This document shows positions 10,300 through 24,410 of a stretch of DNA of 64,000 nt, one piece after another. Under the pieces are notes generated by a model. That model was not told the DNA's origin. It saw only the letters and a list, made by a program, of their open reading frames with translations, and did no database searches. Source of the stretch: Arachis hypogaea. Lineage: Eukaryota; Streptophyta; Magnoliopsida; Fabales; Fabaceae. The translations under genes were made by a program, and so were the position numbers. The stretch spans positions 66,568,841 to 66,632,840 of the forward strand of contig NC_092048.1 in assembly GCF_003086295.3 (NCBI RefSeq), given 5' to 3'. How positions within the stretch are numbered: position 1 is the stretch's first letter; the number at the start of each line of letters is the position of its first letter.

Positions 10300-11525
10300 G
10301 ATGCTATCCCGAGGACACCTATAGGCGAGCCGTAATCGCCTCATCATCGGCAAGCTCCTCCGGTTTTTTTTTCCGGTTTTTTTTTATACATTGTTCTGAC
10401 CCTCGTTCTTTAAATGACGCTATCCAGAGGAGGACACCTAAAGGCGAGCCGTAATGGCCTCATCTTCGGCAGGCTCCTTCTGTTTTTTTTCGGTTTTTTT
10501 CCCTTTTTTTTTACGTTGTTCTGACCCTTGTTCTTTAAATGAAGCTATCCCGAGGAGGACACCTAAAGGTTGGCCGTAATGACCTCATCATCGGCAGGCT
10601 CCTCCATTTTCTTCCGGGTTTTTTTTAATGTTGTGCTGACCCTCATTCTTTTAATGACGGTATCGCGAGGAGGACACCTAGAGGCGAGCCGTAATCGCCT
10701 CATCTTCAGCTGCTCCTCCGTTTTTTTTTTCCGGTTTTTTCCTTTTTTTATATGTTATGTTGACCCTCGTTCTTTAAATGACGCTATCTCGAGGAGGATA
10801 CCTAAAGGTGAGCCGTAATGGTCTCATCTTCAGCAGGCTCCTCTACTTTTTTCCGATTTTTTCTGTCTTTTTTGTTACGTTGTGCTGAACCTCGTTCTTT
10901 AAAAGATGCTATCCCGATGAGGACACCTAAAGCCGAGCCGTAATGGTCTCATCTTCGGTAGGTCCTCCGATTTTTTTTAAGTTTTTTTTTTTCCGGTTTT
11001 TTTTACGTTGTGCTGACCCTTGTTCTTTAAATGACGCTATCCCGAGGAAGTCACCTAAAGGCAAGCCGTAGTGGCCTCATCTTCGGCATGCTCCTCCGTG
11101 TTTTTTTACCAGTTTTTTTTTATGTTGTGCTGACCCTCGTTCTTTAAATTACGCTATCCGGAGGAGGACACCTAAAGGCGAACCGTAATCGCCTCATCTT
11201 TTCCAGGCTCCTCCGTTTTTTTTACGTTGTGCTGACCCTCGTTCTTTAAATGATGATATCCCGAGGTTGACACCTACAGGCGAGAGCCGTAGTGGCCTTA
11301 TCTTCGGCAGGCTCCTCCTATTTTTTTTTTCCGATTTTTTTTACGTTGTGCTGACCCTCGTTCTTTAAATGACACTATCCCGAGGAGTACACCTACAGGC
11401 AAGAGCCGTAATGGCCTTATCTTCGGCAGGCTCCTCCGGTTTTTTTTTCCGATTTTTGTTTTTTTTTTTTACGTTGTTCTAACCCTCGTTCTTTAAATGA
11501 CGCTATCCCGAGGAGGATACCTAAA

Positions 11526-14437
11526 GGCAAGCCGTAATGGCCTCATCTTCAGCAGGCTGCTCTATTTTTTTCCGGTTTTTCCGTTTTTTTTACGTTGTGC
11601 TCACCCTCGTTCTGTAAATGATGCTATCCCGAGGTGGACACCTAAAGGTGAGTCGTAATGGCCTCATCTTCGGCAGGTTCCTCTGGTTTTTTTTTTCGGT
11701 TTTTTTCCTTTTTTTTTTATATTGTGCTGACCCTCGTTCTATAAATGACGCTATCCCGAGGAGGACACCTAAAGGTGAGTCGTAATGGCCTCATCTTCGG
11801 CAGGTTCCTCTGGTTTTTTTTTTCGGTTTTTTTCCTTTTTTTTTATATTGTGCTGACCCTCGTTCTATAAATGACGCTATCCCGAGGAGGACACCTAAAG
11901 GCGAGCCGTAATGGCCTCATCTTCGGCAGGCTCCTCCATTTTTTTTTCCGGGTTTTTTTTTAACGTTGTGCTGACCCTCATTCCTTAAATAACGCGTTCT
12001 TGAGGAGGAAACCTAAAGGCGAGCCGTAATCGCCTCTTCTTCAGCAGGCTCCTCCGTTTTTTTTTCCGGTTTATTCGTTTTTTTTATACGTTATGATGAC
12101 CCTCATTCTTTAAATGACGCTATCCCGAGGAAGATACCTAAAGGCGAGCCGTAATGGCCTCATCTTCGGCAGGCTCCTCCATTTTTTTCCGGGTTTTTTT
12201 TTAACGTTGTGCTTACCCTCGTTCTATAAATGACGCGTTCCTGAGGAGGACACCTAAAGGCGAGCCGTAATCGCCTCATCTTCAATAGGCTCCTCCGTTT
12301 TTTTTCTAGTTTTTTCGTTTTTTTTATACGCTATGCTTACCCTCATTCCTTAAATGACGCTATCCCGAGGAGGATACCTAAAGGCGAGCCATAATGGCCT
12401 CATCTTCAGCAGGCTCCTCTATTTTTTTCTGATTTTTACCGTTTTTTTTACGTTGTGCTGACCCTCCTTCTTTAAATGATGCTATCTCGAGGAGGACACC
12501 TAAAGGTGAGCCGTAATGGCCTCATCTTCGGCAGGTTCCTCCGGTTTTTTTTTCGGTTTTTTTCCTTTTTTTCTTCTTTTTTTTTTACGTTGTGCTGACC
12601 CTCGTTCTTTAAATGACGCTATCCCGGAGGACACCTAAAGGCGAGCCTTAAGGGCCTCATCTTCGGCAGGCTCCTCCATTTTTTTCTTTCCGGGTTTTTT
12701 TTTATTATTTTTTATTTTTTTACGTTGTGCTGACCCTCATTCTTTAAATAACGCTATCCTGAAGAGGACACCTAAAGGCGAGCCGTAATGGCCTCATCTT
12801 CGGCAGGCTCCTCCGGATTTTTTTTGTACGTTGTGCTGACCCTCGTTCTTTAAATGACACTATCCCGAGGAGGACACCTAAAGGCTAGCCGTAATGGCCT
12901 CATCTGCGGCAGGCTCCTCCGTTTTTTTCTGGTTTTTTTTTTAACGTTGTGCTGACCTTCGTTCTTTAAATGACGCGTTCCTGAGGAGGACACCTAAAGG
13001 CGAGCCGTAATCTCCTCATCTTCAGCAGGTTCCTCCATTTTTTTTCCGGTTTTTTCCTTTTTCTTATACGTTATGCTTACCCTCGTTCTTTAAATGACGC
13101 TATCCCGAGGAGGATACCTAAAGGCGAGCCGTTACGGCCTCATCTTCAGCAAGCTCCTGCAGTTTTTTTCTGGTTTTTTTTTACGTTGTGCTGACCATCG
13201 TTCTTTAAATGACGCTATCCCATGGAGGACACCTAAAGGCGAGCCGTAATGGCCTCATCTTCTGCTGTCTCCTCCATTTTTTTTCTGGTTTTTTTTTACG
13301 TTGTGCTGACCCTCATTCTTTAAATGATGCTATCCCGAGGTGGACACCTAAAGGCGAGCCGTAATGGCCTCATCTTTAGCAAGCTCCTCCGGTTTTTTTT
13401 CCGGTTTTTTTTACGTTGTTCTGACCCTCGTTCTTTAAATGACGCTATCCCGAGGAGGATACCTAAAGGCGAGCCGTAATGGCCTCATCTTCAGCATGCT
13501 CTACCATTTTTTTTTTCAGTTTTTTTTGTTTTTTTTTACGTTGTGCTGACCCTCGTTCATTAAATGATGCTATCCCGAGGAGGACACCTTCAGGCGAGCT
13601 GTAATGGCCACATCTTCGGCAGGCTCCTCTGGTTTTTTTTCCGGTTTTTGTTTTTGTTTTTTTTTACGTTGCTCTGACCCTCGTTCTGTAAATGACGCTA
13701 TCCCGAGGAGGACACCTAAAGGCGAGCCGTAATCGCCTCATTTTCAGTAGGCTCCTCCGTTTTTTTCCAGTTTTTTCCTTTTTTTTTTTATACGTTATGC
13801 TGACCCTCGTTCTTTAAATGATGCTATCCCGTGGAGGATACCTAAAAGTGAGTTGTAATGGCCGCATATTCAGCAGGCTCCTCTATTTTTTTTTCGATTT
13901 TTTTCCGTTTTTTTTATGTTGTGCTGACCCACGTTCTTAAAATGATGCTATCCCGAGGAGGACACCTTAAGGCGAGTCGTAATGGCCTCATCTTCGGCAG
14001 GCTCCTCCGGTTTTTTTTTTGCGGTTTTTTTTTTACATTGTGCTGACCTTCATTCTTTAAATGACGCTATCCCGAGGAGGACACCTAAAGGCGAGCCGTA
14101 ATGGCCTCGTCTTTGGCATGCTCCTCCGGTTTTTTTTTCTGTACGTTGTGCTGACCCTCGTTCTTTAAATGACGCTATCCCGAGGAGGACACCTAAAGGC
14201 GAGCCGTAATGGCCTCATCTTCGGCATGCTCCTCCGTTTTTTTCCGGGATTTTTTTTAACGTTGTGCTGACCCTCGTTCTTTAAATGACGCGTTCCTGAG
14301 GAGGACACCGAAAGGCGAGCCGTAATCGCTTCATCTTCAAAAGGCTGCTCCATTTTTTTTCCGATTTTTTCCTTTTTTTTATACGTTATGCTTACCCTCG
14401 TTCTTTAAATGACGCTATCCCGAGGAGGATACCTAAA
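11526..14437 (+). repeat. Higher-order repeat copy 1 (2.91 kb)
   Basis: Bounded by a marker monomer (GGCAAGCCGTAATGG followed later by GGCTGCTCT) that recurs at 11526, 14438, 17348 and 20817. Contains two adjacent GGTGAGTCG monomers near 11647 and 11770. Lacks the extra 680-bp block present in copies 3 and 4. Confidence 0.85.
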
Positions 14438-17347
14438 GGCAAGCCGTAATGGCCTCATCTTCAGCAGGCTGCTCTATTTTTTCCCGGTTTTTCCGTTTTT
14501 TTTACGTTGTGCTCACCCTCGTTCTGTAAATGATGCTATCCCGAGGTGGACACCTAAAGGTGAGTCGTAATGGCCTCATCTTCGGCAGGTTCCTCTGGTT
14601 TTTTTTTTCGGTTTTTTTCCTTTTTTTTTTATATTGTGCTGACCCTCGTTCTATAAATGACGCTATCCCGAGGAGGACACCTAAAGGTGAGTCGTAATGG
14701 CTTCATCTTCGGCAGGTTCCTCTGGTTTTTTTTTCGGTTTTTTTCCTTTTTTTTTTATATTGTGCTGACCCTCGTTCTATAAATGACGCTATCCCGAGGA
14801 GGACACCTAAAGGCGAGCCGTAATGGCCTCATCTTCGGCAGGCTCCTCCATTTTTTTTTCCGGGTTTTTTTTTTAACGTTGTGCTGACCCTCATTCCTTA
14901 AATAACGCGTTCTTGAGGAGGAAACCTAAAGGCGAGCCGTAATCGCCTCTTCTTCAGCAGGCTCCTCCGTTTTTTTTCCGGTTTTTTCATTTTTTTTATA
15001 CGTTATGATGACCCTCATTCTTTAAATGACGCTATCCCGAGGAAGATACCTAAAGGCGAGCCGTAATGGCCTCATCTTCGGCAGGCTCCTCCATTTTTTT
15101 TCCGGGTTTTTTTTTAACGTTGTGCTTACCCTCGTTCTTTAAATGACGCGTTCCTGAGGAGGACACCTAAAGGCGAGCCGTAATCGCCTCATCTTCAACA
15201 GGCTCCTCCGTTTTTTTTCTAGTTTTTTCGTTTTTTTTATACGCTATGCTTACCCTCATTCCTTAAATGACGCTATCCCGAGGAGGATACCTAAAGGCGA
15301 GCCATAATGGCCTCATCTTCAGCAGGCTCCTCTATTTTTTTCTGATTTTTACCGTTTTTTTTACGTTGTGCTGACCCTCCTTCTTTAAATGATGCTATCT
15401 CGAGGAGGACACCTAAAGGTGAGCCGTAATGGCCTCATCTTCGGCAGGTTCCTCCGGTTTTTTTTTTCGGTTTTTTTCCTTTTTTTCTTCTTTTTTTTTA
15501 CGTTGTGCTGACCCTCGTTCTTTAAATGACGCTATCCCGGAGGACACCTAAAGGCGAGCCTTAAGGGCCTCATCTTCGGCAGGCTCCTCCATTTTTTTCC
15601 TTCCGGGTTTTTTTTTATTATTTTTTATTTTTTACGTTGTGCTGACCCTCATTCTTTAAATAACGCTATCCTGAAGAGGACACCTAAAGGCGAGCCGTAA
15701 TGGCCTCATCTTCGGCAGGCTCCTCCGGATTTTTTTTGTACGTTGTGCTGACCCTCGTTCTTTAAATGACACTATCCCGAGGAGGACACCTAAAGGCTAG
15801 CCGTAATGGCCTCATCTGCGGCAGGCTCCTCCGTTTATTTCTGGTTTTTTTTTTAACGTTGTGCTGACCTTCGTTCTTTAAATGACGTGTTCCTGAGGAG
15901 GACACCTAAAGGCGAGCCGTAATCTCCACATCTTCAGCAGGTTCCTCCATTTTTTTCCGGTTTTTTCCTTTTTCTTATACGTTATGCTTACCTCGTTCTT
16001 TAAATGACGCTATCCCGAGGAGGATACCTAAAGGCGAGCCGTTACGGCCTCATCTTCAGCAAGCTCCTGCAGTTTTTTTCTGGTTTTTTTTTACGTTGTG
16101 CTGACCATCGTTCTTTAAATGATGCTATCCCATGGAGGACACCTAAAGGCGAGCCGTAATGGCCTCATCTTCAGCTGTCTCCTCCATTTTTTTTCTGGTT
16201 TTTTTTTACGTTGTGCTGACCCTCATTCTTTAAATGATGCTATCCCGAGGTGGACACCTAAAGGCGAGCCGTAATGGCCTCATCTTTAGCAAGCTCCTCC
16301 GGTTTTTTTTCCGGTTTTTTTTTTACGTTGTTCTGACCCTCGTTCTTTAAATGACGCTATCCCGAGGAGGATACCTAAAGGCGAGCCGTAATGGCCTCAT
16401 CTTCAGCATGCTCTTCCATTTTTTTTTTCAGTTTTTTTTGTTTTTTTTTACGTTGTGCTGACCCTCGTTCATTAAATGATGCTATCCCGAGGAGGACACC
16501 TTCAGGCGAGCTGTAATGGCCACATCTTCGGCAGGCTCCTCTGGTTTTTTTTCCGGTTTTTGTTTTTGTTTTTTTTTACGTTGCTCTGACCCTCGTTCTG
16601 TAAATGACGCTATCCCGAGGAGGACACCTAAAGGCGAGCCGTAATCGCCTCATTTTCAGTAGGCTCCTCCGTTTTTTCCAGTTTTTTCCCTTTTTTTTTT
16701 ATACGTTATGCTGACCCTCGTTCTTTAAATGATGCTATCCCGTGGAGGATACCTAAAAGTGAGCTGTAATGGCCGCATATTCAGCAGGCTCCTCTATTTT
16801 TTTTCCGATTTTTTTCCGTTTTTTTTATGTTGTGCTGACCCACGTTCTTAAAATGATGCTATCCCGAGGAGGACACCTTAAGGCGAGTCGTAATGGCCTC
16901 ATCTTCGGCAGGCTCCTCCGGTTTTTTTTTTTGCGGTTTTTTTTTACATTGTGCTGACCTTCATTCTTTAAATGACGCTATCCCGAGGAGGACACCTAAA
17001 GGCGAGCCGTAATGGCCTCGTCTTTGGCATGCTCCTCCGGTTTTTTTTTCTGTACGTTGTGCTGACCCTCGTTCTTTAAATGACGCTATCCCGAGGAGGA
17101 CACCTAAAGGCGAGCCGTAATGGCTCATCTTCGGCAGGCTCCTCCGTTTTTTTTCGGGATTTTTTTTAACGTTGTGCTGACCCTCGTTCTTTAAATGACG
17201 CGTTCCTGAGGAGGACACCGAAAGGCGAGCCGTAATCGCTTCATCTTCAAAAGGTTGCTCCATTTTTTTTCCGATTTTTTCCTTTTTTTTATACGTTATG
17301 CTTACCCTCGTTCTTTAAATGACGCTATCCCGAGGAGGATACCTAAA
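14438..17347 (+). repeat. Higher-order repeat copy 2 (2.91 kb)
   Basis: Nearly identical to copy 1, with the same monomer order. Differences are mostly T-run lengths and scattered substitutions. It has the doubled GGTGAGTCG monomer and no 680-bp block. Confidence 0.85.
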
Positions 17348-20300
17348 GGCAAGCCGTAATGGCCTCATCTTCAGCAGGCTGCTCTATTTTTTTCCGGTTT
17401 TTCCGTTTTTTTTACGTTGTGCTCACCCTCGTTCTGTAAATGATGCTATCCCGAGGTGGACACCTAAAGGTGAGTCGTAATGGCCTCATCTTCGGCAGGT
17501 TCCTCTGGTTTTTTTTTTCGGTTTTTTTCCTTTTTTTTTTTATATTGTGCTGACCCTCGTTCTATAAATGACGCTATCCGAGGAGGACACCTAAAGGCGA
17601 GCCGTAATGGCCTCATCTTCGGCAGTCTCCTCCATTTTTTTTTCCGGGTTTTTTTTTAACGTTGTGCTTACCCTCATTCCTTAAATAACGCGTTCTTGAG
17701 GAGGAAACCTAAAGGCGAGCCGTAATCGCCTCATCTTCAGCAGGCTCCTCCGTTTTTTTTTCCGGTTTTTTCGTTTTTTTTATACGTTATGATGACCCTC
17801 ATTCTTTAAATGACGCTATCCCGAGGAAGATACCTAAAGGCGAGCCGTAATGGCCTCATCTTCAGCAGGCTCCTCCATTTTTTTTTCCTTTAAATGAGGC
17901 TATCCCGAGGAGGACACCTTCAGGCAAGCTGTAATGGCCTCATCTTTGGCAGGCTCCTCCGGTTTTTTTTCCGGTTTTTGTTTTTGTTTTTTTTTTACGT
18001 TGCTCTGACCCTCGTTCTGTAAATGACGCTATCCGAGGAGGACCCCTAAAGGCGAGCCGTAATCGCCTCATTTTCAGTAGGCTCCTCCATTTTTTCCGAT
18101 TTTTTCCTTTTTTTTATACGTTATGCTGACCCTCGTTCTTTAAATGACGCTATCCCGAGGAGGATACCTAAAGGGGAGCTGTAATGGCCGCATCTTCAGC
18201 AGGCTCCCCTATTTTTTTCTGATTTTTTCCGTTTTTTTACGTTGTGCTGACCCTCGTTCTTTAAATGATGCTATCCCGAGGAGGACACCTTAAGGCGAGT
18301 CGTAATGGCCTCATCTTCGGCAGGCTCCTCTGGTTTTTTTTTACGTTTTTTTTTTACGTTGTGCTGACCTTCGTTCTTTAAATGACGCTTTCCCGAGGAG
18401 GACACCTAAAGGCGAGTCGTAATGGCCTCATATTCGGCATGCTCCTCCGGTTTTTTTTTTTTGTACGTTGTGCTGACCCTCGTTCTTTAAATGACGCTAT
18501 CCCGAGGAGGACACCAAAAGGCGAGCCGTAATGGCCTCATCTTCGGCAGGCTCCTCCATTTTTTTTCCGGGTTTTTTTTTAACGTTGTGCTTACCCTCGT
18601 TCTTTAAATGACGCGTTCCTGAGGAGGACATCTAAAGGCGAGCCGTAATCGCCTCATCTTCAACAGGCTCCTCCGTTTTTTTTCCGGTTTTTTTCGTTTT
18701 TTTTATACGCTATGCTTACCCTCGTTCCTTAAATGACGCTATCCCGAGGAGGATACCTAAAGGCGAGCCATAATGGCCTCATCTTCAGCAGGCACTTCTA
18801 TTTTTTTCTGATTTTTACCGTTTTTTTTACGTTGTGCTGACCCTCCTTCTTTAAATGATGCTATCCCGAGGAGGACACCTAAAGGTGAGCCGTAATGGCC
18901 TCATCTTCGGCAGGTTCCTCCGGTTTTTTTTTCGGTTTTTTTCCTTTTTTTCTTCTTTTTTTTTTACGTTGTGCTGACCCTCGTTCTTTAAATGACGCTA
19001 TCCCGGAGGACACCTAAAGGCGAGCCTTAAGGGCCTCATCTTCGGCAGGCTCCTCCATTTTTTTCTTTCCGGGTTTTTTTTTATTATTTTTTATTTTTTT
19101 ACGTTGTGCTGACCCTCATTCTTTAAATAACGCTATCCTGAAGAGGACACCTAAAGGCGAGCCGTAATGGCCTCATCTTCGGCAGGCTCCTCCGGATTTT
19201 TTTTGTACGTTGTGCTGACCCTCGTTCTTTAAATGACACTATCCCGAGGAGGACACCTAAAGGCTAGCCGTAATGGCCTCATCTGCGGCAGGCTCCTCCG
19301 TTTTTTTCTGGTTTTTTTTTTAACGTTGTGCTGACCTTCGTTCTTTAAATGACGTGTTCCTGAGGAGGACACCTAAAGGCGAGCCGTAATCTCCTCATCT
19401 TCAGCAGGTTCCTCCATTTTTTTTCCGGTTTTTTCCTTTTTCTTATACGTTATGCTTACCCTCGTTCTTTAAATGACGCTATCCCGAGGAGGATACCTAA
19501 AGGCGAGCCGTTACGGCCTCATCTTCAGCAAGCTCCTGCAGTTTTTTTCTGTTTTTTTTTTACGTTGTGCTGACCATCGTTCTTTAAATGATGCTATCCC
19601 ATGGAGGACACCTAAAGGCGAGCCGTAATGGCCTCATCTTCAGCTGTCTCCTCCATTTTTTTTCTGGTTTTTTTTTACGTTGTGCTGACCCTCATTCTTT
19701 AAATGATGCTATCCCGAGGTGGACACCTAAAGGCGAGCCGTAATGGCCTCATCTTTAGCAAGCTCCTCCGGTTTTTTTTCCGGTTTTTTTTTTACGTTGT
19801 TCTGACCCTCGTTCTTTAAATGACGCTATCCCGAGGAGGATACCTAAAGGCGAGCCGTAATGGCCTCATCTTCAGCATGCGCTTCCATTTTTTTTTTCAG
19901 TTTTTTTTGTTTTTTTTTACGTTGTGCTGACCCTCGTTCATTAAATGATGCTACCCCGAGGAGGACACCTTCAGGCGAGCTGTAATGGCCACATCTTCGG
20001 CAGGCTCCTCTGGTTTTTTTTCCGGTTTTTGTTTTTGTTTTTTTTTACGTTGCTCTGACCCTCGTTCTGTAAATGACGCTATCCCGAGGAGGACACCTAA
20101 AGGCGAGCCGTAATCGCCTCATTTTCAGTAGGCTCCTCCGTTTTTTTCCAGTTTTTTCCTTTTTTTTTTTATACGTTATGCTGACCCTCGTTCTTTAAAT
20201 GATGCTATCCCGTGGAGGATACCTAAAAGTGAGCTGTAATGGACTCATATTCAGCAGGCTCCTCTATTTTTTTTCCGATTTTTTCCGTTTTTTTTATGTT

Positions 20301-20816
20301 GTGCTGACCCACGTTCTTAAAATGATGCTATCCCGAGGAGGACACCTTAAGGCGAGTCGTAATGGCCTCATCTTCGGCAGGCTCCTCCGGTTTTTTTTTT
20401 TGCGGTTTTTTTTTACATTGTGCTGACCTTCATTCTTTAAATGACGCTATCCCGAGGAGGACACCTAAAGGCGAGCCGTAATGGCCTCGTCTTTGGCATG
20501 CTCCTCCGGTTTTTTTTTCTGTACGTTGTGCTGACCCTCGTTCTTTAAATGACGCTATCCCGAGGAGGACACCTAAAGGCGATCCGTAATGGCCTCATCT
20601 TCGGCAGGCTCCTCCGTTTTTTTCCGGGATTTTTTTTAACGTTGTGCTGACCCTCGTTCTTTAAATGACGCGTTCCTGAGGAGGACACCGAAAGGCGAGC
20701 CGTAATCGCTTCATCTTCAAAAGGCTGCTCCATTTTTTTTCCGATTTTTCCTTTTTTTTATACGTTATGCTTACCCTCGTTCTTTAAATGACGCTATCCC
20801 GAGGAGGATACCTAAA
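17348..20816 (+). repeat. Higher-order repeat copy 3 (3.47 kb)
   Basis: Carries the extra block at about 17876-18555 and has only one GGTGAGTCG monomer. 2912 + 680 - 123 gives the observed 3469 bp. Confidence 0.85.
17876..18555 (+). repeat. Extra 680-bp block in copy 3
   Basis: Begins with a shortened monomer in which a T-run joins CCTTTAAATGAGGCTATC without the ACGTTGTGCTGACCCTCG part. About five further monomers follow before the order seen in copies 1-2 resumes. Edges are approximate because they lie in T-runs. Confidence 0.65.
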
Positions 20817-23800
20817 GGCAAGCCGTAATGGCCTCATCTTCAGCAAGCTGCTCTATTTTTTTCCGGTTTTTCCGTTTTTTTTACGTTGTGCTCACCCTCG
20901 TTCTGTAAATGATGCTATCCCGAGGTGGACACCTAAAGGTGAGTCGTAATGGCCTCATCTTCGGCAGGTTCCTCTGGTTTTTTTTTTCGGTTTTTTTCCT
21001 TTTTTTTTTATATTGTGCTGACCCTCGTTCTATAAATGACGCTATCCCGAGGAGGACACCTAAAGGTGAGTCGTAATGGCCTCATCTTCGGCAGGTTCCT
21101 CTGGTTTTTTTTTTCGGTTTTTTTCCTTTTTTTTTATATTGTGCTGACCCTCGTTCTATAAATGACGCTATCCCGAGGAGGACACCTAAAGGCGAGCCGT
21201 AATGGCCTCATCTTCGGCAGGCTCCTCCATTTTTTTTCCGGGTTTTTTTTTAACGTTGTGCTGACCCTCATTCCTTAAATAACGCGTTCTTGAGGAGGAA
21301 ACCTAAAGGCGAGCCGTAATCGCCTCATCTTCAGCAGGCTCCTCCGTTTTTTTTCCGGTTTTTTCGTTTTTTTTATACGTTATGATGACCCTCATTCTTT
21401 AAATGACGCTATCCCGAGGAAGATACCTAAAGGCGAGCCGTAATGGCCTCATCTTCAGCAGGCTCCTCCATTTTTTTTTCCTTTAAATGAGGCTATCCCG
21501 AGGAGGACACCTTCAGGCGAGCTGTAATGGCCTCATCTTTGGCAGGCTCCTCCGGTTTTTTTTCCGGTTTTTGTTTTTGTTTTTTTTTTTACGTTGCTCT
21601 GACACTCGTTCTGTAAATGACGCTATCCCGAGGAGGACCCCTAAAGGCGAGCCGTAACGGCCTCATTTTCAGTAGGCTCCTCCATTTTTTTCCGATTTTT
21701 TCCTTTTTTTATACGTTATGCTGACCCTCGTTCTTTAAATGACGCTATCCCGAGGAGGATACCTAAAGGTGAGCTGTAATGGCCGCATCTTCAGCAGGCT
21801 CCTCTATTTTTTTCCGATTTTTTCCGTTTTTTTACGTTGTGCTGACCCTCGTTCTTTAAATGATGCTATCCCGAGGAGGACACCTTAAGGCGAGTCGTAA
21901 TGGCCTCATCTTCGGCAGGCTCCTCTGGTTTTTTTTTGCGGTTTTTTTTTACGTTGTGCTGACCTTCGTTCTTTAAATGACGCTTTCCCGAGGAGGACAC
22001 CTAAAGGCGAGTCGTAATGGCCTCATCTTCGGCATGCTCCTCCGGTTTTTTTTTTTTTGTACGTTGTGCTGACCCTCGTTCTTTAAATGACGCTATCCCG
22101 AGGAGGACACCAAAAGGCGAGCCGTAATGGCCTCATCTTCGGCAGGCTCCTCCATTTTTTTTCCGGGTTTTTTTTTAACGTTGTGCTTACCCTCGTTCTT
22201 TAAATGACGCGTTCCTGAGGAGGACACCTAAAGGCGAGCCGTAATCGCCTCATCTTCAACAGGCTCCTCCGTTTTTTTTCCGGTTTTTTCGTTTTTTTTA
22301 TACGCTATGCTTACCCTCGTTCCTTAAATGACGCTATCCCGAGGAGGATACCTAAAGGCGAGCCATAATGGCCTCATCTTTAGCAGGCTCCTCTATTTTT
22401 TTCTGATTTTTACCGTTTTTTTTACGTTGTGCTGACCCTCCTTCATTAAATGATGCTATCCCGAGGAGGACACCTAAAGGTGAGCCGTAATGGCCTCATC
22501 TTCGGCAGGTTCCTCCGGTTTTTTTTTCGGTTTTTTTCCTTTTTTTCTTCTTTTTTTTTTACGTTGTGCTGACCCTCGTTCTTTAAATGACGCTATCCCG
22601 GAGGACACCTAAAGGCGAGCCTTAAGGGCCTCATCTTCGGCAGGCTCCTCATTTTTTTCTTTCCGGGTTTTTTTTTATTATTTTTTATTTTTTTACGTTG
22701 TGCTGACCCTCATTCTTTAAATAACGCTATCCTGAAGAGGACACCTAAAGGCGAGCCGTAATGGCCTCATCTTCGGCAGGCTCCTCCGGATTTTTTTTGT
22801 ACGTTGTGCTGACCCTCGTTCTTTAAATGACACTATCCCGAGGAGGACACCTAAAGGCTAGCCGTAATGGCCTCATCTGCGGCAGGCTCCTCCGTTTTTT
22901 TCTGGTTTTTTTTTTAACGTTGTGCTGACCTTCGTTCTTTAAATGACGCGTTCCTGAGGAGGACACCTAAAGGCGAGCCGTAATCTCCTCATCTTCAGCA
23001 GGTTCCTCCATTTTTTTTCCGGTTTTTTCCTTTTTCTTATACGTTATGCTTACCCTCGTTCTTTAAATGACGCTATCCCGAGGAGGATACCTAAAGGCGA
23101 GCCGTTACGGCCTCATCTTCAGCAAGCTCCTGCAGTTTTTTTCTGGTTTTTTTTTACGTTGTGCTGACCATCGTTCTTTAAATGACGCTATCCCATGGAG
23201 GACACCTAAAGGCGAGCCGTAATGGCCTCATCTTCAGCTGTCTCCTCCATTTTTTTTCTGGTTTTTTTTTACGTTGTGCTGACCCTCATTCTTTAAATGA
23301 TGCTATCCCGAGGTGGACACCTAAAGGCGAGCCGTAATGGCCTCATCTTTAGCAAGCTCCTCCGGTTTTTTTTCCGGTTTTTTTTTTACGTTGTTCTGAC
23401 CCTCGTTCTTTAAATGACGCTATCCCGAGGAGGATACCTAAAGGCGAGCCGTAATGGCCTCATCTTCAGCATGCTCTTCCATTTTTTTTTCGGTTTTTTT
23501 TGTTTTTTTTTACGTTGTGCTGACCCTCGTTCATTAAATGATGCTATCCCGAGGAGGACACCTTCAGGCGAGCTGTAATGGCCACATCTTCGGCAGGCTC
23601 CTCTGGTTTTTTTTCCGGTTTTTGTTTTTGTTTTTTTTTACGTTGCTCTGACCCTCGTTCTGTAAATGACGCTATCCCGAGGAGGACACCTAAAGGCGAG
23701 CCGTAATCGCCTCATTTTCAGTAGGCTCCTCCGTTTTTTTCCAATTTTTTCCTTTTTTTTTTATACGTTATGCTGACCCTCGTTCTTTAAATGATGCTAT

Positions 23801-24410
23801 CCCGTGGAGGATACCTAAAAGTGAGCTGTAATGGCCGCATATTCAGCAGGCTCCTCTATTTTTTTTCCGATTTTTTTCCGTTTTTTTTATGTTGTGCTGA
23901 CCCACGTTCTTAAAATGATGCTATCCCGAGGAGGACACCTTAAGGCGAGTCGTAATGGCCTCATCTTCGGCAGGCTCCTCCGGTTTTTTTTTTGCGGTTT
24001 TTTTTTACATTGTGCTGACCTTCATTCTTTAAATGACGCTATCCCGAGGAGGACACCTAAAGGCGAGCCGTAATGGCCTCGTCTTTGGCATGCTCCTCCG
24101 GTTTTTTTTTCTGTACGTTGTGCTGACCCTCGTTCTTTAAATGACGCTATCCCGAGGAGGACACCTAAAGGCGAGCCGTAATGGCCTCATCTTCGGCAGG
24201 CTCCTCCGTTTTTTTCCGGGTTTTTTTTTAACGTTGTGCTTACTCTCGTTCTTTAAATGACGCGTTCCTGAGGAGGACACCTAAAGGCGAGCCGTAATTG
24301 CCTCATCCTCAACAGGCTCCTCCATTTTTTTTTCCAGTTTTTTCCTTTTTTTTATAAGTTATGCTTACCCTCGTTCTTTAAATGAGGCTATCCCGAGGAG
24401 GATACCTAAA
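20817..24410 (+). repeat. Higher-order repeat copy 4 (3.59 kb)
   Basis: Has both the 680-bp block (about 21468-22148) and the doubled GGTGAGTCG monomer: 2912 + 680 = 3592 bp, as observed between matching markers at 20239 and 23831. The following unit begins near 24411 with a diverged marker. Confidence 0.82.
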
